Shown: positions 1 to 8,142 of the stretch, piece after piece
Numbering within the stretch: position 1 is the stretch's first letter
Layout of the letters: each line of letters starts with the position of its first letter
NCBI GenBank assembly: GCA_050011095.1
Contig: JBEKJU010000007.1
Span: 1 to 35,342, forward strand
Source: JBEKJU01 sp050011095
GTDB taxonomy: Bacteria > Desulfobacterota > Syntrophorhabdia > Syntrophorhabdales > WCHB1-27
DNA: 35,342 nucleotides
Direction of reading: 5' to 3'
Program-made: the position numbers and the translations under genes
The notes under the pieces: generated by a model
Seen by the model: the letters and a program-made list of their open reading frames with translations, nothing else
Told to the model about the DNA's origin: nothing
The model's database searches: none

Positions 1-120
1 AAAATCAATGATGTCAGGTAGATAGCACACCTATCCATAGAAGTCTAGAAATATAAATCATCAGGTATTTAAGCTACTTAGCCTCTATATGTGGATGATT
101 TCCAAATGCGTTTGCCCTGA

Positions 121-150
121 TTGCCCGCCCGCGTGATTTTTTGCTATGAT
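121..150 (+). promoter_or_regulatory. Predicted sigma-70 promoter of the addAB-like operon
   Basis: TTGCCC at 121-126 and TATGAT at 145-150 are separated by 18 bases, which predicts a transcription start near 157. A GGAGG follows at 160-164, then GTG at 172. The promoter overlaps the upstream in-frame TTG at 121, so that TTG cannot be the start if this promoter is used. Predicted from consensus only. Confidence 0.5.
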
Positions 151-171
151 ATACTCCTTGGAGGCAGACTC

Positions 172-3100
172 GTGCGGGCAGATGACGCGCCGTTGAGATT
201 TCCCCATTTCACCGTACTCCGGGCGTCCGCGGGGTCGGGGAAGACATACGCCCTTGCGCGGCGCTTCGTCCTCTTTCTCCTCTCGGATGGAATACCCAAA
301 AATGGGCTGGCCAACCTCCTCGCCATTACCTTTTCCAATAACGCCGCCAAGGAGATGAAGGAGAGAATCCTGCTTTTCCTGAAGCAGCTCTATCTTGGGG
401 ATGACAGGAAGATGGTGAACGACTTCAGCCGGGACCTCGCTCTGGCCGAGCCTGTTCTAAAAGCAAGGGCCGGTGGGGTGATAGAGGCTATTTTGTCCCG
501 GTACAGCGACTTTCAGGTGAAGACGATCGACAGCTTCATGACCACGGTCTTCAAGGCCTCCGCCCTCGACTTCGGATACAATCCCGACTTCGAGATCCTC
601 ATGAGCAACGAAAGTCTCATGGGATACGCCTTTGACCTGTTCTTGCGGAGGGTGAGGGAGGGCACGCGGGAAGGCAGGCTGATGGAGGACGTGATCGACA
701 TCATCGTCGAGAACGCGATGGGAGACGCGCCGTATCCATGGGAAGCCACGGGGGCGATCCTAGCTGAAATAGAAAAGATATACCGGAAGGTGGCTTCATG
801 CGGCAAGCCGGTCAGCCGGACCGACTATTCCGTTGCCATCGATGCGGCAAAAAAGGATATACGCTCTTCGATAGACGAGATGGAGAGGATCATCATTGCA
901 TCGGGGCTGACGAGGCGCCAATCAAGCTCATACGGGAACGTGCTCAAGGATGCGAGGGCGGGGAGGTTCTCCGACCTTATCGAGAGGGGCATGAAAACGC
1001 CTCCCGTGTGCAAGCCGAGTGGAGAAGAAGAGTCTGAGGCGTGCCGCCTGGTCGGTGAGGAGTGGGAGAGGCTGACCTTGCACATTGCTTCTTTCGCAAG
1101 ACTTTTCGCCTGCAGCTACTATACGCCCTATTTGCGGACGTACGAGGCGTTCAAGGCCATTTTGGATCGCGTGACGAGACGCGAGGGGAAGATATTCATC
1201 GAGGACGTCAACAAGAGGCTCGCCGAATATCTGGACGGCGATATCGTGCCCGATGTCTATTTCCGCCTCGGAGAGGTGATCTTCCACTACCTGATCGATG
1301 AGTTCCAGGACACCTCCCCCATCCAGTGGCGCAACCTCCTGCCACTCATAGAGAATTCCCTCTCCCAGGGGGGGAGCCTCTTCGTCGTGGGGGACACGAA
1401 GCAGGCCATCTATGGGTTCAGGGACGCCGACTACAGGATCATGAGGCGTGTGGAGGCCCATAACCCCTTTCCTTCGGCGGAGCAGCGCAACGAGGAGCTT
1501 GGCACGAACTACCGGAGCGACGGCGCGATCATCGACTTCTCCGAGGAGGTTTTTCACCGGACGCTGCCAAGGAGGCTGCCGGATTACGAGAAGGCGGGCG
1601 AAGAAAGCGGCCTCCTTACCTACAGACAGGCCGCCATAAAGGACCGAAGACAGCGCGGGTTCGTCGAGACGTGCATGCTCGAAAGGGGTGATGGCGAGCC
1701 GCCCGAGAAAGAGCGGATATACGACCTTCTCGACCGTCTTCGGGAAAGGGGGTATCGCTACCCGGACATCGCGATTCTCGCGCCCAGGAACGATGATGTG
1801 GTGAAAGTCACTACCTGGCTGAGCGAAAAAAAGGTGCCCTTCGTCTCCTACAGCAGCCTCGACATAAGGAGACGGAAGATCATCGGGGAGATTGTCTCAC
1901 TCCTCACGTTTCTCGATTCTCCCCTGGACGACCTCTCCTTCGCGACGTTCATCCTCGGCGATATTCTCGGGGCCACCCTCGAAAAGGCGCACGTGACGGC
2001 GGATAGCGGAGTCTTCCACGATCTCTGCTTCCGGAACCGGGGGAAAGGGCGAAAACCCCTTTACAAGGTCTTCCAGGAGGAGAGGCCGGATATGTGGGAC
2101 GCCTATTTCGACCGCCTTTTCCGGCTCTCCGGTTATCTTCCCCTTTACGATCTGGTCGTCGAGGTCTATCGGGTCTTCGACGTGTTCGGCATCTTCCCCG
2201 GCGAGGAGGCCGCCTTAAGCCGGATGCTCGAAGTGATCAAGGACATCGAGGCGAAGGGCGGCGGCACGAGGCGGGGTTTTCTCGAATTCGCCCTGGCGGG
2301 CGGCAGCGATGAGGCCGACTGGAATATCGACATACCCTATGGCGTCGACGCGGTGAAGGTCATGACCGTCCACAAGGCAAAGGGGCTGGAATTCCCGGTG
2401 GTGATCCTGCTGCTCTATGGTGAGAGGAACAAGGGGTTCCGCTATATAGTGCAGGAGGATGAAGAGTCGATTACCTTGCTGCGACTGAGGAAAGGCATGC
2501 TGAGGGCAGATGACGCGTTCGAAATGCGCTATCGGGAAGAGGAGACGAAGGTGATGGCGGCGAGGCTCAACAGCCTGTACGTGGCCTTTACGAGGGCGGG
2601 CTCCGAGCTTTACGTAATCGGCGTAAAGGGCGAGAGGGAGAGGGGCCTCTTCCCCTTCCCCCTGCTCCCCGACACGCCGTGTTTTTCGATGGGGGAGCCC
2701 TGGGAGGCGCCGCCAGATACGGCAAAGGAGGCGCGCCCCGCCGTAGAGGCGCTCCACCATACCGCTTTTCTCGAAAGCCCCCACGCGCCCGAGGAAGAGC
2801 TGCGCTTCGAGGAGAAAAAAAGGGGGGAGGTCGTCCATAAGGTCCTCTCCCTCGTAGGCTCGGGATCGGGGGACATCCTGTCGGGGCTCGACGAAATCCT
2901 TGACGCGGTGCGGCACGAGGCGGGCGCGGATGCCGTGCCGGAGGGCCTCGAAAGGACGATCGCGGACTTTCTTGAGGATGATGCGATCGCGCCGCTCTAC
3001 GGAGAGCGGCCGGGCAGGGTGGTGATGGTGGAGCAGGAGCTTGCCGATTCGGAAGGACGCCTCTTCCGGGTGGACCGCCTCGTCGTCGACCCCGACAGGG

Positions 3101-3267
3101 TTGTCGTCGTCGAATACAAGACGGGGAGGGAGGCGGAGAACGAGGCGCGTCATCTCGCCCAAATGACCACCTACCTGCGCATCGTCGGCGAGCTTTATAG
3201 GGGAAGGCGCGTGGAGGGCCTCATCGCTTACGTGGACCTGTTGAGGATGAGGCGCGTCCATGTCTGA
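172..3267 (+). CDS. AddA/RecB-like UvrD-family helicase with C-terminal PD-(D/E)XK nuclease
   Basis: Superfamily 1A helicase-nuclease, expected to process double-strand DNA ends for recombination together with the AddB-like partner downstream. Visible in order: Walker A ASAGSGKT at residues 18-25, motif Ia ITFSNNAAKEM, Walker B LIDEFQDTSPIQW, motif III VVGDTKQAIYGFR, motif IV NYRS, motif V VMTVHKAKGLEFPVV and motif VI LYVAFTRA. The C-terminus holds a RecB-type nuclease core: VDRLVVD, then VVVEYKTG, then AQMTTYL. GTG at 172 is chosen because GGAGG lies 7 bases upstream; the frame stays open back to a TTG at 121, but that segment lacks family character and contains the predicted promoter. The protein is about 1031 residues, in the AddA size range. 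Its last 8 bases overlap the next gene. It could equally be called a generic UvrD-helicase-domain protein; helicase and nuclease assignments are firm. Confidence 0.93.
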   Translation: MRADDAPLRFPHFTVLRASAGSGKTYALARRFVLFLLSDGIPKNGLANLLAITFSNNAAKEMKERILLFLKQLYLGDDRKMVNDFSRDLALAEPVLKARAGGVIEAILSRYSDFQVKTIDSFMTTVFKASALDFGYNPDFEILMSNESLMGYAFDLFLRRVREGTREGRLMEDVIDIIVENAMGDAPYPWEATGAILAEIEKIYRKVASCGKPVSRTDYSVAIDAAKKDIRSSIDEMERIIIASGLTRRQSSSYGNVLKDARAGRFSDLIERGMKTPPVCKPSGEEESEACRLVGEEWERLTLHIASFARLFACSYYTPYLRTYEAFKAILDRVTRREGKIFIEDVNKRLAEYLDGDIVPDVYFRLGEVIFHYLIDEFQDTSPIQWRNLLPLIENSLSQGGSLFVVGDTKQAIYGFRDADYRIMRRVEAHNPFPSAEQRNEELGTNYRSDGAIIDFSEEVFHRTLPRRLPDYEKAGEESGLLTYRQAAIKDRRQRGFVETCMLERGDGEPPEKERIYDLLDRLRERGYRYPDIAILAPRNDDVVKVTTWLSEKKVPFVSYSSLDIRRRKIIGEIVSLLTFLDSPLDDLSFATFILGDILGATLEKAHVTADSGVFHDLCFRNRGKGRKPLYKVFQEERPDMWDAYFDRLFRLSGYLPLYDLVVEVYRVFDVFGIFPGEEAALSRMLEVIKDIEAKGGGTRRGFLEFALAGGSDEADWNIDIPYGVDAVKVMTVHKAKGLEFPVVILLLYGERNKGFRYIVQEDEESITLLRLRKGMLRADDAFEMRYREEETKVMAARLNSLYVAFTRAGSELYVIGVKGERERGLFPFPLLPDTPCFSMGEPWEAPPDTAKEARPAVEALHHTAFLESPHAPEEELRFEEKKRGEVVHKVLSLVGSGSGDILSGLDEILDAVRHEAGADAVPEGLERTIADFLEDDAIAPLYGERPGRVVMVEQELADSEGRLFRVDRLVVDPDRVVVVEYKTGREAENEARHLAQMTTYLRIVGELYRGRRVEGLIAYVDLLRMRRVHV

Positions 3268-4447
3268 AAAAATCACCCGGCCGAGCGTGCCTTTCAATCC
3301 CGCAAGGTATGCTATCTTTCCGCCGTCGGTCTCCCTCGTCGAGGAGGCGGCGCGCCGTCTCGTCCCCGAGGGGGAGGATTTCTCACGCAACCTCGTTGTC
3401 TTCCCCGGAAAGCGGCCCGCCCATTTCCTCCGGAAGGTCATCGCCCAAAAGACGGGCACGAGTTTCATCCCTCCCCATATCTTTTCCATTGAAGAGCTTG
3501 TGGACCACGTCCACGCAAAAATCGACCCCCTCGGTACGGGGAAGCTTGAGACGATAGACGCGATCGCCTTCCTCTTCGAGATACACCGGTCCATGGAAAG
3601 GCCCCTCGGGGGGGATCAATTTTTGAGCCTGGAGGCGTTCTTTCCGGTCGGCGTGAGGATATATCGCGACCTTGAGGAGCTTGTGATCGAAGAGGTGCCC
3701 CATAAGCGCCTCCGGGAGGTCGAGCCTTTCATCGAGACAGCCCTCCCCCCCAAAACGAGCGGCGGCCTGCAATCGCTCTCCTTCTTTTACGACAGCTTCT
3801 ATCCGGCGATAAAGGAGGCCGGTTTCTCGTCGAGGTCACAGCGCTACGTCCGGACGGCCTCCATGATGACGGCCGATCTCCTCCCTTACCGGCAGATTGT
3901 TTTCGCCGGGTTTTTTGCCTTTACCGCGTGCGAGAGGCGTCTCTTCAAGGGGCTTCTTTCGTGGGAAAACGTCTGTTTCCTTTTCCAGGAAGGCCCCGGA
4001 TTGGACCGCGCCCTCGCCTCGCTCGGGATAGACCACAGGCCGGATGACGAAGGGACGCGAGGGGTAGCGGAAGGCGAGACCGGGCGCATCCGCTTCTACA
4101 AGAGTTCCGATGCCCACGGCCAGATATTCGCCCTGAGCGGCATCCTGAAATCGGAGATGGTGGACGGCAGGAAGGGCGCCGGGCAGGACGCCACGGGCCG
4201 CGCCGACGACCCCTCCACGGTGATCGTCCTGCCGAGCCCCGCGACCCTCTTCCCCCTGCTTTACCATGCGCTGCCCCTCGTCTCGGGCGGATACAACATC
4301 TCCCTCGGCTATCCCCTCGAACGGACGCCCACGTGGGGCTTTTTGAACGGCCTCATGCAGCTTGTCACCTCCATGGACGAGGGGAGGTTCTATATCCGAC
4401 AACCGGGACGCCTGTCGGGGCGGCCGGGATCAGGCGGCACCTGGTGA
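3260..4447 (+). CDS. AddB-like protein, N-terminal part (frame disrupted)
   Basis: N-terminal about 395 residues of an AddB-like subunit, the inactivated-helicase half of an AddAB end-processing complex. The start overlaps the end of the helicase gene, as expected for co-translated partners. The segment around FPGKRPAHFL sits where AddB helicases carry a P-loop, but no intact GxGKT is present. The frame stays family-like up to about residue 378 (MDEGRFYI) and then becomes a short unrelated tail before a TGA at 4445-4447. The conserved protein resumes in another frame (next entry). This looks like one gene split by a frameshift, probably with a small internal deletion. Whether it is a real mutation or a sequencing/assembly error cannot be told from the sequence. 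Confidence 0.75.
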   Translation: MSEKITRPSVPFNPARYAIFPPSVSLVEEAARRLVPEGEDFSRNLVVFPGKRPAHFLRKVIAQKTGTSFIPPHIFSIEELVDHVHAKIDPLGTGKLETIDAIAFLFEIHRSMERPLGGDQFLSLEAFFPVGVRIYRDLEELVIEEVPHKRLREVEPFIETALPPKTSGGLQSLSFFYDSFYPAIKEAGFSSRSQRYVRTASMMTADLLPYRQIVFAGFFAFTACERRLFKGLLSWENVCFLFQEGPGLDRALASLGIDHRPDDEGTRGVAEGETGRIRFYKSSDAHGQIFALSGILKSEMVDGRKGAGQDATGRADDPSTVIVLPSPATLFPLLYHALPLVSGGYNISLGYPLERTPTWGFLNGLMQLVTSMDEGRFYIRQPGRLSGRPGSGGTW

Positions 4448-5988
4448 CGATCCACGACGAGCTTGTCCGAAGGGCCTGCACACCAGCCGATATTGGCGAT
4501 TTCGCGCGAAAGATGACGGCCGTCCTCACGTTCATCTACGACCACAGCTCCGCCCGCCTCCATCCGTTTTTCCATCCCTTCGCCGAATCCTTCGTGAAGG
4601 AACTGGACGTGCTCGGGAGGTCCCGCGTGAGCGGCCTCTCCTTCGCGGAGAGAAGCAGTTATTTCCATTTCTTCCGGCGATATATCGGCTATTGTTTCAG
4701 TCCCTTCGAAGGAACGCCCCTTAAGGGCTTGCAGGTATTGGGCTTTTTGGAGACGAGGGCGCTATCGTTCCAGCGGACGTACCTCGTTGACGCAAACGAG
4801 GACGTCATCCCCGACACGCGGAAGGAAGAGACGTTTCTGCCGCTCAGGGTGCGGGAGATGCTGGGACTGCCCACCTACGTGGACCGGGATATGATCGCCG
4901 CCTACTACTTCGACACCCTCGTGAAGGGCTCCGGCGAGGTACACCTCTTTTATGTGGAAAACGACAGGAAGGAGAAGAGCAGGTTCGTGGAGAGGCTGCT
5001 CTGGGAGCGGCAGAAGAGGGAGGCCGCGCCGAGCGCGGACGGCTATGTGCGGTCCGTCGTCTACCGGTTGAGCCTGGAGGGCACAAAGCTTCCCACCATT
5101 GCGAAGACGCCCGCCATGATCGCCTTCCTCAAGGCCCGCCGCTACGACGCCACGTCCCTCGACGCCTATCTCGTCTGCCCGCTCAAGTTCTATTACCGCT
5201 ATGTCCTCGACCTCTCGCGAAAGGAGGATGCCTCGCCCGATATCGAGAAGGTGGATGTCGGGAGGCTCGTTCACACTGTGCTCTTCCGGTATTTTGAGAC
5301 GAGGCGGGGCCGGAGGCTGACGGAGGCGGAGATCGACACAAAAGAGATGGCGGCCATCGTGAGACGGACGTGCGAAGAGGCCTACGGTCCCGAGCCCATC
5401 GGCTCGGCCTATCTTCTCAGGCGGCAGATCGCGCGCCAGATGAAGGCGTATCTGATCCACTACCAGGCTGCCGTGGCGCGGCTTTTCCCCGTGACGATCA
5501 TCGACCTCGAATGCCGCCTCGACGCAACCGTCCACGGATTCCGCGCGAGGGGCATCATCGACAGGATCGAGACGAGGGGCGAAAAGACGTGCATAGTCGA
5601 TTACAAGACGTCCGCCTCCGTGAAGCGCCTGGCGATAGACTTCGACAGGCTCGACCCCGACGACAGGTCGACCTGGGGCAAGGCAATTGGGAGCCTTCAG
5701 CTTCCCTTCTATCTTTTTCTCTACGGGGAGCATCATCGGGGCCGTATGGGCGATCTTGCCGCGTCCTTCCTGCTCCTCGGGAAGACGCACGTGGACGAGC
5801 GGATAGAGGCGCCTCTTTTCCGCAAGGAGGAGAGGGCTGAAGCCGACTACGACAAGGCGAGAAGGGTGATCCTCGGTCTCGTCGGGGAGATCACCGATCC
5901 CGCCATACCCTTCGGCGCCGATTACCGCGCGAAGGACCCCTGCGTCTTCTGCGACTACCAGTATCTCTGCGGCACCCAGCGGCCGTGA
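4333..5988 (+). CDS. AddB-like protein, C-terminal part with PD-(D/E)XK nuclease and Fe-S cysteines
   Basis: C-terminal half of the AddB-like gene, in a different frame from the upstream part and overlapping it. Only the sequence from about 4426 (RRHLVTIHDELVRR) looks native; the first ~30 residues are probably out-of-frame reading. Visible are the duplicated helicase-fold segment (GTPLKGLQVLGFLETRA, RFVERLLWERQK), then CPLKFYYRY, a nuclease core (GIIDRIE, then VDYKTS, then LQLPFYLFLY), and a terminal CVFCDYQYLC. The cysteine of CPLKFYY plus the three terminal cysteines match the four-cysteine Fe-S staple of AddB nucleases. The stop at 5988 lies 26 bases from the convergent respiratory operon. 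If the two halves were joined, the product would be about 900 residues. Confidence 0.8.
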   Translation: MGLFERPHAACHLHGRGEVLYPTTGTPVGAAGIRRHLVTIHDELVRRACTPADIGDFARKMTAVLTFIYDHSSARLHPFFHPFAESFVKELDVLGRSRVSGLSFAERSSYFHFFRRYIGYCFSPFEGTPLKGLQVLGFLETRALSFQRTYLVDANEDVIPDTRKEETFLPLRVREMLGLPTYVDRDMIAAYYFDTLVKGSGEVHLFYVENDRKEKSRFVERLLWERQKREAAPSADGYVRSVVYRLSLEGTKLPTIAKTPAMIAFLKARRYDATSLDAYLVCPLKFYYRYVLDLSRKEDASPDIEKVDVGRLVHTVLFRYFETRRGRRLTEAEIDTKEMAAIVRRTCEEAYGPEPIGSAYLLRRQIARQMKAYLIHYQAAVARLFPVTIIDLECRLDATVHGFRARGIIDRIETRGEKTCIVDYKTSASVKRLAIDFDRLDPDDRSTWGKAIGSLQLPFYLFLYGEHHRGRMGDLAASFLLLGKTHVDERIEAPLFRKEERAEADYDKARRVILGLVGEITDPAIPFGADYRAKDPCVFCDYQYLCGTQRP

Positions 5989-6014
5989 AAATAGGGGATG
6001 ATCCGGAAAAAACG

Positions 6015-6260
6015 CTAGTCCAGCGACGCTATCTCCCCGTCGTCCTCCTTTTGCTCCATAGTCTGCACCCGCTCTATCTCCCTGAGCTTGAGCCGTAGGA
6101 GGACGATGAGGACGATGATGCCGATCCAGAAGAAGGCGAGGTTCAGGTATATGATGGACCGGTCGTAGACGGAGGGAGGAAGGAGATCGATCTGCGCCCC
6201 GGCGAAGGCGGCCGATAGGGGTGGAAGAAGGAAGGCGAGGATGAGGGCGACCCTTTTCAT
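6015..6260 (-). CDS. Small secreted/membrane protein of the Rieske-cytochrome b operon
   Basis: About 81 residues. The N-terminus MKRVALILAFLLPPLSAAFA looks like a signal peptide, followed by a short periplasmic stretch, one transmembrane helix (FFWIGIIVLIVLL) and a charged, acidic cytoplasmic tail. An in-frame ATG 15 bases upstream (6275) overlaps the cytochrome b stop codon as ATGA. The ATG at 6260 is preferred because AAGGAG sits 6 bases before it and it directly begins the signal peptide. Family not recognised. Its position as last gene of the sdh-Rieske-cytochrome b unit suggests an accessory subunit or assembly factor of the quinol-oxidising complex; that role is inference. Confidence 0.65.
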   Translation of the reverse strand: MKRVALILAFLLPPLSAAFAGAQIDLLPPSVYDRSIIYLNLAFFWIGIIVLIVLLRLKLREIERVQTMEQKEDDGEIASLD

Positions 6261-6271
6261 ACACGTCTCCT

Positions 6272-7345
6272 TCATGAAAAATATCCAACTATCGTCATCA
6301 CGATGAAATAGAGGAGGTAGCCGACGCCGATGAGGGTGAACAGGGGGCTTCTCCGTTCCGCGGCCGATCTTCTATCGAGGAAGGGCACGAGGAAAAAAAA
6401 GAGGATCGCAAGGGCCACGAGGACGATGGCGATTGTCTCGCCGTTCATGCCCGCCAGGCTGCCGGGGAAGAGCTTCAAGGTCTGAAAGAGGAAGAGAAAA
6501 TACCACTCGGGCTTCACGTTCTCCGGGGGAGGCGCGAGTGGGTCGGCGATCTTTCCGATCTCCGGCGGCAGGAGCGTGGCGAGGGTGACGACAACGCCGA
6601 GGACCACGAGCCAGATCATGAAATCGCGGTAGAGCACGTTGGGAAAGAAGGGGACCTGCTTGAGATTCTTCCCCTTCTGCGACAGGGGTATGCTCATGCC
6701 GTGAAACTGGACGAGGAGGAGATGGAGGGAGGCGATGACCAGGGTGAGAAGGGGGAGGACCGAGACGTGGAAGGCGTAGAAACGGGTGAGGGTCTCTTCC
6801 GTCACATCGATGCCGCCCCGGAGGAAGGCCTTGATCCATGGTCCGAAGAGGGGGAGGTTTCCCGCGCCGCCCGTGGCGACGCGGACCGCGGCAAAGGCCC
6901 TCTCGTCCCACAAAAGGAAGTACCCCGAGAGGCCGAAAAAGATGGCGATGCCGAAAAGGAGCAGGCCCGACACCCACATCAGTTCCCTCGGCTTCCTGTA
7001 GGATTTCAGAAGGAGTGTGGCGAAGACGTGGACGAGGAGGGCGAGGATCGCGAGCTGGCCCCCCCAGTGGTGGAGGGAGCGGAAGAACCAGCCCATATTG
7101 AGCTTCGTCACGATGTCGATGATGTCCTTATGGGCCTTTTCCGGGGACGGGACGTAGTAGAAGGCGAGGGCCATGCCCGTGAGGAACTGGATAATGAGGA
7201 GAAAGAGGGCGATGCCCCCCGTATAGTACCAGATTCCCCGGCTGTGGACCGGGACGAGCTTTCGCCCGGCCATGGCGCGCATGTCCGCCAGGTCATAGCG
7301 CTCGTCGAACCACCTTTTAATACCGAGTCGCCTTCTTCGCCACAT
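6272..7345 (-). CDS. Cytochrome b of a Rieske/cytochrome b (bc-type) complex
   Basis: Membrane diheme cytochrome b that carries electrons between quinol sites in a bc1/b6f-type complex. It is 357 residues with about eight hydrophobic helices, so the N- and C-terminal domains are fused. Heme ligands are H92 and H106 in helix B and H193 and H208 in helix D; the x14 spacing of the second pair resembles b6-type proteins. The Qo-site PEWY motif is at residues 279-282. The first nine residues (MWRRRRLGI) are encoded by the end of a dispersed repeat (7319-7465). Normal family sequence begins only at KRWFDERYDL, with no other start codon between, so the repeat appears to provide both the ribosome site (GAGGAG) and the ATG. 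No cytochrome c1 gene lies nearby. Confidence 0.93.
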   Translation of the reverse strand: MWRRRRLGIKRWFDERYDLADMRAMAGRKLVPVHSRGIWYYTGGIALFLLIIQFLTGMALAFYYVPSPEKAHKDIIDIVTKLNMGWFFRSLHHWGGQLAILALLVHVFATLLLKSYRKPRELMWVSGLLLFGIAIFFGLSGYFLLWDERAFAAVRVATGGAGNLPLFGPWIKAFLRGGIDVTEETLTRFYAFHVSVLPLLTLVIASLHLLLVQFHGMSIPLSQKGKNLKQVPFFPNVLYRDFMIWLVVLGVVVTLATLLPPEIGKIADPLAPPPENVKPEWYFLFLFQTLKLFPGSLAGMNGETIAIVLVALAILFFFLVPFLDRRSAAERRSPLFTLIGVGYLLYFIVMTIVGYFS

Positions 7346-7465
7346 CTTTGTTGTCTCCTCGTCGCGATCCTCGACGTACTAACAGTACGCCTTCGTCGGC
7401 GCATCACAGCCGCCCGGGTACCCCGCCGAAGGCGAGTGTGGTGCCTTTGAACGCAACTCGGTATA
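7319..7465 (-). repeat. Dispersed inverted-repeat element, copy 1 (upstream of cytochrome b)
   Basis: One of three homologous elements in the window. Ends are imperfect inverted repeats: AATACCGAGTCGC at the cytochrome b side and, on the opposite strand at the other end, TATACCGAGTTGC. Read on the minus strand, its interior contains CGCCTTCGGCG, GTGATGCGCCGACGAAGGCG, a small hairpin around AGTACG, then GAGGAGACAACAAAGATG. That ATG (7345) opens the cytochrome b frame. Size and structure resemble a non-autonomous MITE or a Rickettsia-type palindromic element; no transposase is present. Confidence 0.8.
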
Positions 7466-7673
7466 AGAACGTGTGAAAAAATCGCCTTTTTTGTCGTCAC
7501 CAAGCCTGCCCCGGAGTGTTTCTATCCGGGGGCGAAAGCCGGGGTCCAGGCAGTCCGCAAGTGAGGGAAAATACTGGATGTCCCGCCTTCGCGGGATTAA
7601 GGCCCGCTTCGCTCTACCGGCGTCCGCCGGAATGACGGAAAAGGGTCGCCGGTTATTTTTTTTCACACGTTCT
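7466..7673. repeat. MITE-like element with perfect 16-bp terminal inverted repeats
   Basis: AGAACGTGTGAAAAAA at 7466-7481 is repeated exactly, inverted, at 7658-7673. The interior is a series of GC-rich palindromes, for example CCCGCCTTCGCGGG and CCGGCGTCCGCCGG followed by AATGACGG. On the minus strand it encodes the VIPADAG-like string typical of small intergenic repeats in environmental bacterial genomes. It abuts copy 1 of the other element with no gap, and its outer bases contribute AG of the Rieske TAG stop codon. No coding role is credible. Confidence 0.75.
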
Positions 7674-8142
7674 AAGCCCTGGGAAGCGCAACCTTGACCC
7701 CCTTCCTGTGGACGATGAGTGACCCATCCTCGATTCTGTAGTCGAAGAATTCTAGGGGTTTGGGGGGCGGCCCCTGCACGTTCCTGCCGTCCTCGTCGAA
7801 CCAGCCCTTATGGCAGGGGCAGTAAAAACGCCTCTCCTCGGGCTTGTAGACGATATTACACTCCATATGGGAGCAGACGCCCTTGAGGGCCGTCATCCGG
7901 TTGTCGGCCCGCTTGAAAAAGAGGCCGACCTTGCCCCCCCACGGGAAGGCCTTGGTGGAATTGGCGGGTATGGAGAGAAAATCATCGGCCTTGAGGACGA
8001 CGAAATCGGGCTCTTTGCCGAGGGTGGGGTAGGCGAACCGGAAGAACGCATAGAGGCTGCCCGCGGCGAAGGAGGCGAGCCAGCCGCCAAGGAGGGTCGT
8101 GAGAAAGGTCCTGCGGGTAACGAGGGAATAGTCAATCTTCAT
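7672..8142 (-). CDS. Rieske [2Fe-2S] iron-sulfur protein
   Basis: High-potential electron carrier that takes an electron from quinol at the cytochrome b Qo site. It is 156 residues. The N-terminus has a twin-arginine-like RRTFLTTLLGG followed by one hydrophobic anchor. The cluster-binding boxes are CSHMEC (C90, H92) and CPCH (C108, H111), with C95 and C110 placed for the usual disulfide. The start overlaps the end of sdhB by 11 bases. The stop codon TAG is formed by one native base plus the edge of the element at 7466-7673, so the C-terminus (KVALPRA) may have been altered by that insertion. The gene lies 5' of cytochrome b in the same transcription unit. Confidence 0.93.
   Translation of the reverse strand: MKIDYSLVTRRTFLTTLLGGWLASFAAGSLYAFFRFAYPTLGKEPDFVVLKADDFLSIPANSTKAFPWGGKVGLFFKRADNRMTALKGVCSHMECNIVYKPEERRFYCPCHKGWFDEDGRNVQGPPPKPLEFFDYRIEDGSLIVHRKGVKVALPRA

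Noticed and set aside
121..171. Upstream TTG start for the AddA-like gene
   Set aside because: The extra 17 residues lack family character, and the segment contains the predicted promoter; GTG 172 has a well-placed GGAGG.
2215..3594. Long open frame on the minus strand across the AddA/AddB junction
   Set aside because: Arg/His/Pro-rich composition typical of antisense reading of a GC-rich gene; the plus strand is clearly coding.
4762..6288. 508-codon minus-strand frame over the AddB C-terminal part
   Set aside because: Shadow of the nuclease gene; composition dominated by His, Arg, Asp and Pro with no domain.
7379..7666. Minus-strand frame containing a VIPADAG-like string
   Set aside because: This is the known type of spurious protein translated from small intergenic repeats, here the element at 7466-7673.
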